A stretch of DNA of 64,000 nt, from positions 124,001 through 188,000 of the forward strand of contig QQVP01000024.1 of NCBI GenBank assembly GCA_003389215.1. Reading direction: 5' to 3'. The DNA is from Planctomycetota bacterium (lineage in GTDB: Bacteria; Planctomycetota; Planctomycetia; Pirellulales; UBA7805). The notes under the pieces are model-generated. The model had not been told where the DNA came from and did not search any database. It saw only the letters and a program-made list of their open reading frames with translations. This document shows positions 46,166 through 54,604 of the stretch, piece after piece. The position numbers and the translations under genes are program-made. Each line of letters starts with the position of its first letter. Positions within the stretch are counted from its first letter, which is position 1.

Positions 46166-46933
46166 ATGATGCCCACAATGTTGCAGGCGGCCTGGCAAAT
46201 CGAAGCGACCACAGCGCAGCTCGCGCACACGCAACTCGCGGCGCGAGTCGACCTCGCGGCGCCCGATCGCGGTATCGAGAACCTAGGCTTGGCCTCGGGC
46301 GCAGAGCTGGGCATTCGTCCCATGCAGATTCAGCTTCCCGATGCGGCCGCACTCTCCGGGTCGCTCGGCGACTTCTACGTCCGCGGTGACGATCTCGTGG
46401 CCGAGTACGACGAGTCCCCTCAACGCCACTACCGCACGCAGATCTACTGGCGGTCAATGCCCTGTCCGCCCGAGTCGACCGTGCTGGGCGGCATTGAGTT
46501 GATCGTCTCCGTCAATACGAGTCGACTGGACGTGACGTCGACCTGGTCGCTGCAGAGCGAGTTGTCGCCCGGCGAGTTTCTCTGTCTGGCGTCGCCGGAC
46601 TCGACCGACTTCCGGCCGCTCGCACCGGTCGCCGGCAAAGCATCCGTCGCCCTGCCCGCCGATGCCCCCGGCGTCATCCTGTTTCGCCCCCGCAATGCCG
46701 ATTGGAGCTACGCGGAGATTGTGCATCCGATCGACTTTCGCGGCTCGCGACTCGATTTCAGTCCCGAGGCGAACGCCCAACTGACCCACGACCTCTTCCA
46801 CCGCTGGATGGAAAAGGGCGTTATTGTCCGCACCCGCATGCGGGCCGTCGTGGTAACTCGGAAAGGTGACGCGGCGGCCGTGGCGGACTGTTTCGCGGAC
46901 CTGCGAAATGCGAAACTACCGCTAACCGTTTAG
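46166..46933 (+). CDS. Hypothetical protein, 255 residues
   Basis: I recognise no family. The coding pattern is good over the full length and there is no signal peptide or membrane helix. The composition is mixed, with a likely beta-rich first half (GDFYVRGDDLVAEYDES, YRTQIYWRSMP, GGIELIVSVNTSRLDVTSTW) and a C-terminal RMRAVVVTRKGDAAAVADCFADLRNAKLPL. Start codons at 46166 and 46169 are adjacent. It lies 88 bases after the terminator at 46078 and 101 bases before a UxaC-like gene. Confidence 0.7.
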   Translation: MMPTMLQAAWQIEATTAQLAHTQLAARVDLAAPDRGIENLGLASGAELGIRPMQIQLPDAAALSGSLGDFYVRGDDLVAEYDESPQRHYRTQIYWRSMPCPPESTVLGGIELIVSVNTSRLDVTSTWSLQSELSPGEFLCLASPDSTDFRPLAPVAGKASVALPADAPGVILFRPRNADWSYAEIVHPIDFRGSRLDFSPEANAQLTHDLFHRWMEKGVIVRTRMRAVVVTRKGDAAAVADCFADLRNAKLPLTV

Positions 46934-47034
46934 GCCGCCTGTGCCGCACTCTCGCACCGTCGTGAGCCTGAGTAAGTTGACGCTCACGACGACCTCGCCC
47001 GAAATCCGCATCCGCCTTTCAAGAAACACGCACG

Positions 47035-48321
47035 ATGTCCCTGGAACTTCGCGAACGACTCTTCGGCGCACTCGACGCGGTGACGCTCATCGATCCCCAC
47101 ACCCACATCGATGCCCTCTCGCCGGCCTCGACCACGCTGGCCGACATCCTCGGCTACCACTACTACACCGAACTGGCTCATTCGGCCGGCATGCCGCGCG
47201 AAGAGATCGAAGAGCCGGGCCTCGCGCCCGACGAAAAGGTCGGTCGCCTGGTCGAGTATCTGGATCGTCTCGGAAACACGATTCAGCTCAGTTGGCTCGT
47301 CGAGACGGCCCGCGAACTGTTTGATTTTGCCGACGACGAAATCACGCCCGACAATTGGCGCTCGCTCTACGACCAGGCGGCGACCGCGATGGCCGATCCC
47401 GAGTGGGAGCAGCAGGTGCTGGCGAAGAGCCGCCTGGAAGCGGTCTTTCTGACGAATGACTTCGACGATCCCTTGGCCGGCTTCGACACGACGCGCTACA
47501 TCCCGTGTTTGCGGACCGACGACCTCGTGTTTCACCTGGCCGAGCCGACCGTTCGCGAGCGGCTGGAACGTGCCACCGGCGTCGCACCATCGAAGGTCGC
47601 GGCCCTGCGTGAGGCGATCGGCAACTTGTTCGAGCACTTTACCAGCCACGGTGCCAAAGCGTGCGCGATTTCGTTACCGCCCGACTTCGCCCCGCAGCCG
47701 ATTTCCGAAGCCGCGGCCGAGCAGGCCCTGGCCCGGCTGCTGAGCGACGGTTCCGACGCGGCGACCGAAGATCGCGCGACCATGGCCTGCTTCGTGTTCT
47801 GGTCGCTGGCCGAGTTCTGTACCGAGTACCAGCTGCCCTTCGACCTGATGATCGGCGTCAACCGCAAGGTCTATCCGGCCGGCGTGTTTCAGGGGCAGGA
47901 CCTCTACGACTCGCGGGTCTCGCTGATCCAGTACCGCCAGCTCTTCAACCACTTTCCGCAGGTGGTCTTCCCCGTCTCGGTGCTGGCCAGCGTCACGAAT
48001 CAGGAATTGACCAGCTACGCCTGGATCTTTCCCAACGTGGTCACCAACGGCCACTGGTGGTACTCGAACACGCCGACCTTCATCGAGCACGATCTCTCGG
48101 CCCGGCTCGAGGCCATCCCCGCCACGAAGCAGATCGGCTACTACAGCGACATGTACAAGCTCGAGTTCGCCCTGCCCAAGTTCGGCATGTACAAGCAAAT
48201 TCTGGCCAAGGTCCTGGCCGAGCGGTTCGTCATCGACCGCCGCTGGACCGAGCAGCGGGCGGTCGAGCTCGGCCGCCAGATTCTGCGGGGCAACGTGGAA
48301 CAGATTTTCGGCGTCGGTTAG
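47035..48321 (+). CDS. Glucuronate isomerase-like metal-dependent hydrolase-superfamily protein
   Basis: 428 residues. LIDPHTHIDAL near residue 20 is the H-x-H metal motif of the amidohydrolase fold. The middle segment LMIGVNRKVYPAGVFQGQDLYD and the end segment FPNVVTNGHWWYSNTPTFIEHDLSARLEAIPATKQIGYYSDMYKLEFALPK resemble the C-terminal part of uronate isomerases (UxaC: GNFWWYND and SDSRSF-like regions). Whether it isomerises glucuronate is inference; a related sugar is equally likely. No hexuronate pathway genes lie beside it. Confidence 0.75.
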   Translation: MSLELRERLFGALDAVTLIDPHTHIDALSPASTTLADILGYHYYTELAHSAGMPREEIEEPGLAPDEKVGRLVEYLDRLGNTIQLSWLVETARELFDFADDEITPDNWRSLYDQAATAMADPEWEQQVLAKSRLEAVFLTNDFDDPLAGFDTTRYIPCLRTDDLVFHLAEPTVRERLERATGVAPSKVAALREAIGNLFEHFTSHGAKACAISLPPDFAPQPISEAAAEQALARLLSDGSDAATEDRATMACFVFWSLAEFCTEYQLPFDLMIGVNRKVYPAGVFQGQDLYDSRVSLIQYRQLFNHFPQVVFPVSVLASVTNQELTSYAWIFPNVVTNGHWWYSNTPTFIEHDLSARLEAIPATKQIGYYSDMYKLEFALPKFGMYKQILAKVLAERFVIDRRWTEQRAVELGRQILRGNVEQIFGVG

Positions 48322-48510
48322 CTGAAATCGCCCCGTTTTCCGGGCGAAACGGCGCCGGATGCTGGCAGCCTGGCAAGAAATCTGGAAAAATTCACCCGTG
48401 GCGCGAACCTTTGGCTCGCTCGTGCGTCCTTAGGTCGTGCCGTTTGGTCGCACAACGGGGCTCCGACTCCAGCCGTGCTCGCTTATCGAGGGCAGGCGAC
48501 CAGACAAATC

Positions 48511-48583
48511 CCTGCTGAAAAGTACAGGGCCTGCTGAAAAGTACAGGGCCTGCTGAAAAGTACAGGGCCTGCTGAAGGACAGG
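48511..48583. repeat. Tandem repeat of a 19-bp unit, three copies plus a partial fourth
   Basis: CCTGCTGAAAAGTACAGGG at 48511-48529, 48530-48548 and 48549-48567, then a diverged partial copy 48568-48583. Copies are identical and contiguous, so this is a minisatellite, not a CRISPR. It is in a non-coding stretch (48322-48685). Confidence 0.92.
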
Positions 48584-48685
48584 CGAGGAGCGGATTTGCC
48601 GGCTTGCCAGGCCGCACCGCCACTTTCCTGTTTCACAATCCGTTTTTCTTTCTCTCCCGCCGCGCACAGCGCAAGGAGCGATGAC

Positions 48686-48970
48686 ATGGCAGCCATTATC
48701 AACCAACAGCGCGAGTTGCACGCCGATCCGATGGGTCGTTGCTCGATCGTTGCTGATCTGGTCGAGCTGTCGATCCGTCGACTCCTTGGTCTTGCTGCTT
48801 TGCGCTATCTCGGCGGTTGGCGAGAACGGCTCACGCACGAGTCGAGGCTCGCCACCAAGCCCGGCACGGGATCGTTGGTACCGACCACGGTCTCCCTAGG
48901 CGGCAATTCCGGCCAGATGACGGCCGGCATGCCCAGGGACTTCCGAGCGTCGATACCGTTTTCACGCTAG
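48686..48970 (+). CDS. Small hypothetical protein, 94 residues
   Basis: AAGGAG at 48673-48678 lies 7 bases before the ATG at 48686 (an out-of-frame ATG at 48681 sits between). The sequence (MAAIINQQRELHADPMGRCS, then LVELSIRRLLGLAALRYL) suggests an amphipathic helix and a Gly/Thr-rich tail. No family recognised. The ribosome site is the main support. It might form an operon with the sigma factor gene 200 bases on. Confidence 0.45.
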   Translation: MAAIINQQRELHADPMGRCSIVADLVELSIRRLLGLAALRYLGGWRERLTHESRLATKPGTGSLVPTTVSLGGNSGQMTAGMPRDFRASIPFSR

Positions 48971-49176
48971 CTCGACGGCGCGTGACAACATCCCGATCCT
49001 CCTGAGTGCCTTGCAGCGGCAGCCGCGACCGGTTCGCAGTCGACCGTGCCTGCCTGACGGCCCGGATTGCCTGACGTCGTAGTGCACTCTTGGCGGCGGA
49101 ATTTCACGAATAGCTACACGGACGGCCATCGCCGGCCTGCTTGCCCTGGCGGCGGTGAATAGAACGGGAAAGAACC

Positions 49177-49752
49177 ATGACGGAAATCATCGAACACAAC
49201 ATCCCCCGCGACGAGACCGCGGCACTGATCGCGGCGGCCCGCGCGGGCGACCGCGACGCGTTTGGCGAACTGGTCGTGCGGTACGAGGCCGCCGTCTACG
49301 CGACCGCGTTGCGCCAGCTGGGCAACCACGCCGAGGCCGAGGAGCTCACCCAGGACGTCTTCGTCCAGGCGTACGAGCGCCTCTACCAGTTGCGCGACCC
49401 GCGACGCTTTGGTGGCTGGTTGCGTAGCATCACGGTGCGGATGGCGATCAACCGACGCACCCGTTGCCGCCAGCCGGCGTCGGCCGACCCGGAGATCTTC
49501 GAGGCGACCGCGACCGACGACAACTCGCCGGTCGATCGTGCGGTAGCCCGCGAGCGAGCCGCCGGGCTCCACTCGGGTCTGGCACGGCTGGGCGAGCTGG
49601 ACCGCGCGACGCTGGTGGCGTTCTACCTCGAGGGTCAGTCGCTCGTGGAAATGAGCGACGAGTTTTCCTCGCCGGTCGGAACGATCAAGCGGCGTCTGCA
49701 CGTCGCTCGCAAGCGACTGGCCGAGCAACTCGGTCAGCTCGCTGCCGTGTAG
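49177..49752 (+). CDS. ECF-type RNA polymerase sigma factor
   Basis: 191 residues. Region 2: DAFGELVVRYEAAVYATALRQLGNHAEAEELTQDVFVQAYERLYQLRDPRRFGGWLRSITVRMAINRRTR (residues about 29-100; read from 49261). Region 4: LDRATLVAFYLEGQSLVEMSDEFSSPVGTIKRRLHVARKRLAEQL, a helix-turn-helix ending in the basic recognition helix. No anti-sigma gene follows; a terminator is next. The regulon is unknown. Confidence 0.93.
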   Translation: MTEIIEHNIPRDETAALIAAARAGDRDAFGELVVRYEAAVYATALRQLGNHAEAEELTQDVFVQAYERLYQLRDPRRFGGWLRSITVRMAINRRTRCRQPASADPEIFEATATDDNSPVDRAVARERAAGLHSGLARLGELDRATLVAFYLEGQSLVEMSDEFSSPVGTIKRRLHVARKRLAEQLGQLAAV

Positions 49753-49804
49753 CCGACCCCGCGTAACCGCCGGGCGGGATTTCCGCTGCGGCACTTCGCC
49801 AGCC

Positions 49805-49846
49805 AACCGGCCGTCGAGCCTTTCGCTCGGCGGTCGGTTTCTTTGT
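49805..49846 (+). terminator. Intrinsic terminator after the ECF sigma gene
   Basis: Arms 49805-49819 and 49825-49839 pair over 15 bases with two G-U pairs around a CTTTC loop, followed by TTCTTTG. It lies about 55 bases past the sigma stop. Confidence 0.7.
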
Positions 49847-49861
49847 TGGCGGCGCCGCAAG

Positions 49862-50275
49862 TCAGGCAGCCGGCATCCGCAGCGCGTGCAGCCCCAGGAA
49901 GAGCCAGCCCAGGATCAGGGTCAAACCGCCGGCCGGCACGATCGCCCAATATTGCAGCGGATCGGGGGCGTTGAAGGCGATCATATACAGACCGCCGCAG
50001 AAGAGCAGCATGCCCACGAGAAAACCGAACTCGGTGGCGATCAGCCAGGCCGTGCGGCGACGTTCCGCCAACAGCCCCAGCACCAACAGGGCCACGGCAT
50101 GGACCATCTGGTAGCGAACGCCGACGTCGCCCGAGTCGACGCGCCGCTGAACCTCCTCTTCGGCCAGGCCGCTGCCGAGCAGCCGGTTCTCCAGGCCGTG
50201 CGCGTGATAAGCGCCCAAGATGACCCCACTCGCGCCGACGAGCGCGGCCAACAATAAGATCGTCCGCAGACTCAT
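49862..50275 (-). CDS. DUF423 family membrane protein
   Basis: 137 residues with four hydrophobic helices. LRTILLLAALVGASGVILGAYHAHGLENRL is the typical start (GAFGAHGL in most members), then YQMVHAVALLVLGLLAERR and the final GGLTLILGWLFLGLHAL. A small inner-membrane protein of unknown function. AGGGAA precedes the ATG at 50275. It is convergent with the sigma gene and lies 90 bases upstream of nothing on its own strand except the secretin, which is transcribed towards it. Confidence 0.87.
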   Translation of the reverse strand: MSLRTILLLAALVGASGVILGAYHAHGLENRLLGSGLAEEEVQRRVDSGDVGVRYQMVHAVALLVLGLLAERRRTAWLIATEFGFLVGMLLFCGGLYMIAFNAPDPLQYWAIVPAGGLTLILGWLFLGLHALRMPAA

Positions 50276-50368
50276 GCCAATTCCCTGGTCCGGATCGCCA
50301 AACGCCGCGCGTGTCGCGGCACGACAAGGAGCGCATGCCGTCCGATCGGCTCGAAACCCGGCGATCTG

Positions 50369-53300
50369 CTAGAGGCCGAGATTCTGCTCCTCTTCTTCCT
50401 GAATGATGATACGCGGCGTGACCATGAGCATCAAACTCGTGGTTTCGCGGCCGATACCGACATTCTTGAAGAGGCGGCTGATATAGGGGATCTTGGCCAA
50501 GAACGGCGTTCCCCGCTCCGTGCGGCTCTCGTTGAGCGACTTCACCCCGCCGAGCAGGACCGTGCCGCCGTCCGGCACGCTGACCGTCGTGGTGACCGTC
50601 GTAAAGGCGAACTGCGGCAACTGAATCGTCGTACCACTGGTCGTGGTCGTCGTCGCCGTCGAGGCGCTCGTCGTGTCACCGGCGTCCGCCGTCTCATCCG
50701 ACTCGGAAGACGTCGAAGTCGAGCTGCCTGTAAAGGTGAACTCTTCGACGTCGCGAATCTCACTGAAGAAGGGGATCAACGTCAACCGTACGTAGCGGCG
50801 ATCGGCCGACACGACCGCCTGCACCGAGAGCGTCGTGCCTTCGGGCAACACGGCAATCACCGGCGCCTGGGCCGCGGCGAAGTCGCCGACGACCGGCACC
50901 ACGCTCGTCACAAACGGGTTCTGTACCTGATTCGAGATGGACGCCGCCTGACCGTTGAACAACGTCACCTTCGGCGCGGTAAGAATGTTGGAGCGACTGT
51001 CGCTTTGCGACGCCTCGACCACGAAGAAGGCCTCGATGTCGCTGAGAATCGCAAAGCCGACCGTGGTGCCGACCGCCGTCGTCGGATCGAAGCCCGCGAA
51101 GCCACCCGGAATCAAGCCGCCGAAGCTGCCGTTGCGCACCTGAATATCGAAGGTTTCCGGGAACAGTGGCGGACCGCCCACACCGTCGAAGCCGTCGAAA
51201 CCGACGGTCGAGGTATTCTGTTGCTCGTCCGCGGTGGGGTCGAACGTGGGCGACTTGTCGTCCAAGTTGAAGTTGAAGTCGACGCCGATCCGCTCGAAGA
51301 AGTCGTCGTCAAGCGTAATGAACCGCACCTCGATGGTCACCTGCAAGTCTTGCAGACGTCGCAACTGTTCCAGCAGGTCGCGAATCTTGTCGTGCACTTC
51401 CTGGGTCGAGCTGACGACCAGGCTGAGGTTCGTCTCGAATTCGGCGATGCGGCCGGCACCGCCCGCCTCTTCCCACGAGTCGGGCTCGATCGTGGTGGTG
51501 ATCAGTTCGATGAGCGGATCGAAGTCGGCGTTCGTCGCGCCGCCGCGGGCGCCGGTACCAAACCCGCCGCTGGGATCGATCGTCTGGGCCAGGGCGTCCG
51601 GCGAGTCGATGCCACCGGACAAGCCCATCGGGCTGGCGTGCACCATCACCGGCGGGGCGTTGCCGCCCAGGCTTCCCAAGGTACGACTCACGCCCGCATC
51701 CAGGGCCTGCGGCAGACCGAGCTGGTTGTGCGGCGCGAAGTTGGGCAGCGGAATGACCAGATCGGCCACGTTGTACATCTTCGTAAACACGCTGCTGTTG
51801 CGGAGCTGCTCGCTGGTGATCTTGAGCACCTCGTTCTCGATCACGTAGCTCAGATGCAACGGCTGCAGAATCAGATCGAGGGCACTCTTGAGCGAGATCT
51901 CATTCTGCAGGTCGATCGTGACGGGCGTCGAAGGATGGACCCCTTCTTCGCTGAGCCCCACGGGATCGACGTAGAAGTTTACGCCCGCCAGGCCCTGCAG
52001 ATAGTTGACCACTTCGCTCAGCGGTGCCTCACGAAACTTGAGCGCCACCGGTTTGCGGAGCGACGCTTCGATCTCCAATTCTCGAGGGTGTCGCCGGCGT
52101 TCGACATCGCCGAACTGCGAGCGACTCTCGGAAATGGCGTCCCAGTCATCGCCATACTGCATCGGCCTCGACGCGTCGAACGGAATGCTAGCCTCGTCGG
52201 CCTCAATCATCGCCTTCACGAAGCCGTCTTCCTTCAGCTCGCCAATCTCACGATTGCGCATGAACCGCTGGAGCATGCGGGCCTGCAGCCAGACCTGAGT
52301 GGCGACCGCCTCGTTGGGCGCCAATTCACGCGTCTTCTTGCCGATCAACACCGCCTCTTCATAGCGGTGCTCGTCGACCAACTGATTGAATTCGTTGACC
52401 AGCTTCGCCAGCCGCTCCTCGACCTCCACCTTGTGCTGCTTGCGACGCTCCACGTTGTCGCGCCGTTCGCGGTTGGTTTGCGCCAGCTCGATCTCCGAGC
52501 GGTGGTCTTCGTAGTATTTCTTCACGCGCTTCAGGCGCATCTGGACGAGGTTATTCAGCACTCGCTTGTCCTGCTCCGGCACGTCGGCGTCCTGAATGAA
52601 CCGGGTGGTCTCGTTCAGCGCGGACATGGCCGCGTTGGGGTCGGACTCCTGCTGGCGTTCGGCATCGCGCAATTGCTTCTGCACCTCGGCATGCACCTGC
52701 TGACGACGTCGCAGCTCGGCATCCGACGCTTCTTGCAGCAGTCGCTGCGAACGATCGGCCCCACGCGCGCGAGGCTTGGCGGAGAGCACGAGACGGTCCT
52801 GGATGCGTTGAGCGACGACCGGATCGAGCTCGTTGGCCCGGGCGACCGCCTCCTGGAAGTAACGCGAGGCGACCTCCCGATTGCCCGCCTGCATGGCTTC
52901 TTCACCGAGCTGCATCAGCTCATCGGGCGACATCGTCCCGCTGGCCGGGGTCGTCACTGGCTGGCCCGCAGAGGTGGAACTGCGCGACGGTTCCACGAAG
53001 GCGGGAGCATTCTGCGGCGGCACCTGACGAAGCTGAACGCCAGTGCTGCGGAGCGGCTCGGCCGCACCGCTGGTGGAAGTGGTGGGAGCCTGGCCGCTGG
53101 GGATCAGTTGGCTGGAAGTCGGTCCGCTGGCAGTCTGGCCCGTAGGCGGTCCCGGTACACTGCTGCTGGCCTCGGCGGCCGCCGTGCTGACCGTGGCCGG
53201 AGCACGATCGACCGGTTCGACGCCCGCCACGAGTTGGATTTTGGTGTCGGCGTAGGGCGTGCGGGGATAGTCGGGCACGACGCCGCCCGCCGCAATTGTC

Positions 53301-54205
53301 CGCGAATCGTCGGAGTACGGGTTGTAGACGGCGCGCTGCGGCTGGCTGCTGTTACCCGAGGACGCAGCGGCACTCGCCGGAGCCGGGCCGGCGGCCGGGC
53401 GGCGGCGCGCTGGCAGGGCCAATTGCGTATTGGCGGGCAGTTGTTCCGGCGGGGCTTCTTCGACGCCGATCGTCGACCGCGCCTGCGCGTGGGCCGGAGA
53501 GTTCGCATCCGGCGTCAGCTGCGGTCCCGCCACCTCCGCACGCTGCGGAGGCGCCTGGCGAATCGCCGCTTGTCCCGCCGTGGGCATTGGCCGGTCGCCG
53601 TGCAGCTCCCGCCATAGCCGCTGGGGAGAATCTTCATTGGGACCGAACTGGGCCCCCGTCTCGATCGCCAGCTTCGCGTAGTGCTCGGCACCCACGCGGT
53701 CGCGGCGGGCCAGGGCTTCACGACCGCGGCGCAGATAGTTCTTGGCCTTGCCCTTCTTGTCTTCGAGCAGGTTGTCAACGTTCTGTCCCGCGTTCTTGAA
53801 AGGGTCCGCCTGCGGCGGTTCCTTCCGCGAGCCGAACGGCGAGGTTAGCAGCGGACGCGACGAACGACTCGGCGGCGTCTGTTGTTTGCTCGACTCCGCT
53901 TCACGCAAATCGCGGCGGACCTTGGCCGGCGAATCCTTGAAGGGATTGATCTGAAACTTGCTCCACTTCGCCTCGGCCCGACGCACGTACGAGTCGGCCA
54001 CGGCGAATTGCCCGTTGGCGATCGCTTCGCGAGCCATTTTCAACAGCCCGTCCGCGTCTTGTTCGGCAGCCGGCGGGGTCTGGGCCACCGCATAGAGAGA
54101 ACCGACACCAGCAGTCCAGCCGGCGGCGAGAATGGATTCGACGCAGCCGACCAGCAGCCAACAACTCAATCCGGCGACGGCAATAATCTTGATCGTGGGC
54201 TTCAA
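50369..54205 (-). CDS. Secretin (GspD/PilQ family) with long repetitive N-terminal region
   Basis: 1,278 residues from a TTG at 54205 with AAGGAG 7 bases upstream. Signal peptide with a candidate lipobox (LLVGC, Cys21). Residues about 45-700 are Gln/Pro/Arg/Ser-rich spacers with helical repeats (coiled-coil-like, DVERRRHPRELEIE at the end). About residue 720 begins an STN/N0-like module (KFREAPLSEVVNYLQGLAGVNFYVDP). About 950-1260 is the secretin domain: TIEVRFITLDDDFFERIGVDFNF and GGTVLLGGVKSLNESRTERGTPFLAKIPYISRLFKNVG. It should form an outer-membrane gate for a type II or type IV pilus-like system. No partner genes adjoin it. Confidence 0.92.
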   Translation of the reverse strand: MKPTIKIIAVAGLSCWLLVGCVESILAAGWTAGVGSLYAVAQTPPAAEQDADGLLKMAREAIANGQFAVADSYVRRAEAKWSKFQINPFKDSPAKVRRDLREAESSKQQTPPSRSSRPLLTSPFGSRKEPPQADPFKNAGQNVDNLLEDKKGKAKNYLRRGREALARRDRVGAEHYAKLAIETGAQFGPNEDSPQRLWRELHGDRPMPTAGQAAIRQAPPQRAEVAGPQLTPDANSPAHAQARSTIGVEEAPPEQLPANTQLALPARRRPAAGPAPASAAASSGNSSQPQRAVYNPYSDDSRTIAAGGVVPDYPRTPYADTKIQLVAGVEPVDRAPATVSTAAAEASSSVPGPPTGQTASGPTSSQLIPSGQAPTTSTSGAAEPLRSTGVQLRQVPPQNAPAFVEPSRSSTSAGQPVTTPASGTMSPDELMQLGEEAMQAGNREVASRYFQEAVARANELDPVVAQRIQDRLVLSAKPRARGADRSQRLLQEASDAELRRRQQVHAEVQKQLRDAERQQESDPNAAMSALNETTRFIQDADVPEQDKRVLNNLVQMRLKRVKKYYEDHRSEIELAQTNRERRDNVERRKQHKVEVEERLAKLVNEFNQLVDEHRYEEAVLIGKKTRELAPNEAVATQVWLQARMLQRFMRNREIGELKEDGFVKAMIEADEASIPFDASRPMQYGDDWDAISESRSQFGDVERRRHPRELEIEASLRKPVALKFREAPLSEVVNYLQGLAGVNFYVDPVGLSEEGVHPSTPVTIDLQNEISLKSALDLILQPLHLSYVIENEVLKITSEQLRNSSVFTKMYNVADLVIPLPNFAPHNQLGLPQALDAGVSRTLGSLGGNAPPVMVHASPMGLSGGIDSPDALAQTIDPSGGFGTGARGGATNADFDPLIELITTTIEPDSWEEAGGAGRIAEFETNLSLVVSSTQEVHDKIRDLLEQLRRLQDLQVTIEVRFITLDDDFFERIGVDFNFNLDDKSPTFDPTADEQQNTSTVGFDGFDGVGGPPLFPETFDIQVRNGSFGGLIPGGFAGFDPTTAVGTTVGFAILSDIEAFFVVEASQSDSRSNILTAPKVTLFNGQAASISNQVQNPFVTSVVPVVGDFAAAQAPVIAVLPEGTTLSVQAVVSADRRYVRLTLIPFFSEIRDVEEFTFTGSSTSTSSESDETADAGDTTSASTATTTTTSGTTIQLPQFAFTTVTTTVSVPDGGTVLLGGVKSLNESRTERGTPFLAKIPYISRLFKNVGIGRETTSLMLMVTPRIIIQEEEEQNLGL

Positions 54206-54604
54206 CGCAGTTCTCCTTGTCGACGAAGCGTAGGCTCCTGGCCAATCGCCCCCGAGGGCGACACGAGCAGCCAGACCGCGAACCGACTTCGCACGCGAAG
54301 GTTTTTGTGTCCGATATGCGGTCGAGAATTTCGGCCGCCGCGGACAGGCTCCGAGCGTTCATCTCTCCAGGGGAAAGGTGCCCACTCGTCGAAAGTTCGG
54401 AATCGAAAATGAGAATTCTTGTCGAGAAGAGGGGCGTTTAATACCTCGCGGCCAGTCGACCGTCAAGATCAATCGCCGTCTGAGCTGGGTCGCGAAGAGA
54501 ATCGCAGCCGACTGTGAGCCATCGCCGCTGACATCGCTGCCAGTGCGGGCATGACCACGCTCGATCCATTGATGCTCGCCACGCCAATCGGCACGCGGCG
54601 CCAG
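54206..54604. other. Intergenic region upstream of the secretin gene
   Basis: 400 bases between the permease stop and the secretin start, same strand. It should hold the secretin promoter. No further gene, hairpin with T-run or repeat stands out. Confidence 0.4.

Noticed and set aside
45945..46169. Small open frame starting with an ATG after the promoter at 45901
   Set aside because: It would run through the strong terminator hairpin and its T-run, so it is unlikely to be translated as such. The structured RNA is the better reading.
48511..48583. Possible CRISPR array
   Set aside because: The units are contiguous and have no spacers between them; no cas gene nearby.
51005..53617. 870-codon open frame on the plus strand opposite the secretin gene
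   Set aside because: Low-complexity, no motif, fully antisense to a gene with clear secretin domains. Long antisense frames are expected in GC-rich coding DNA.
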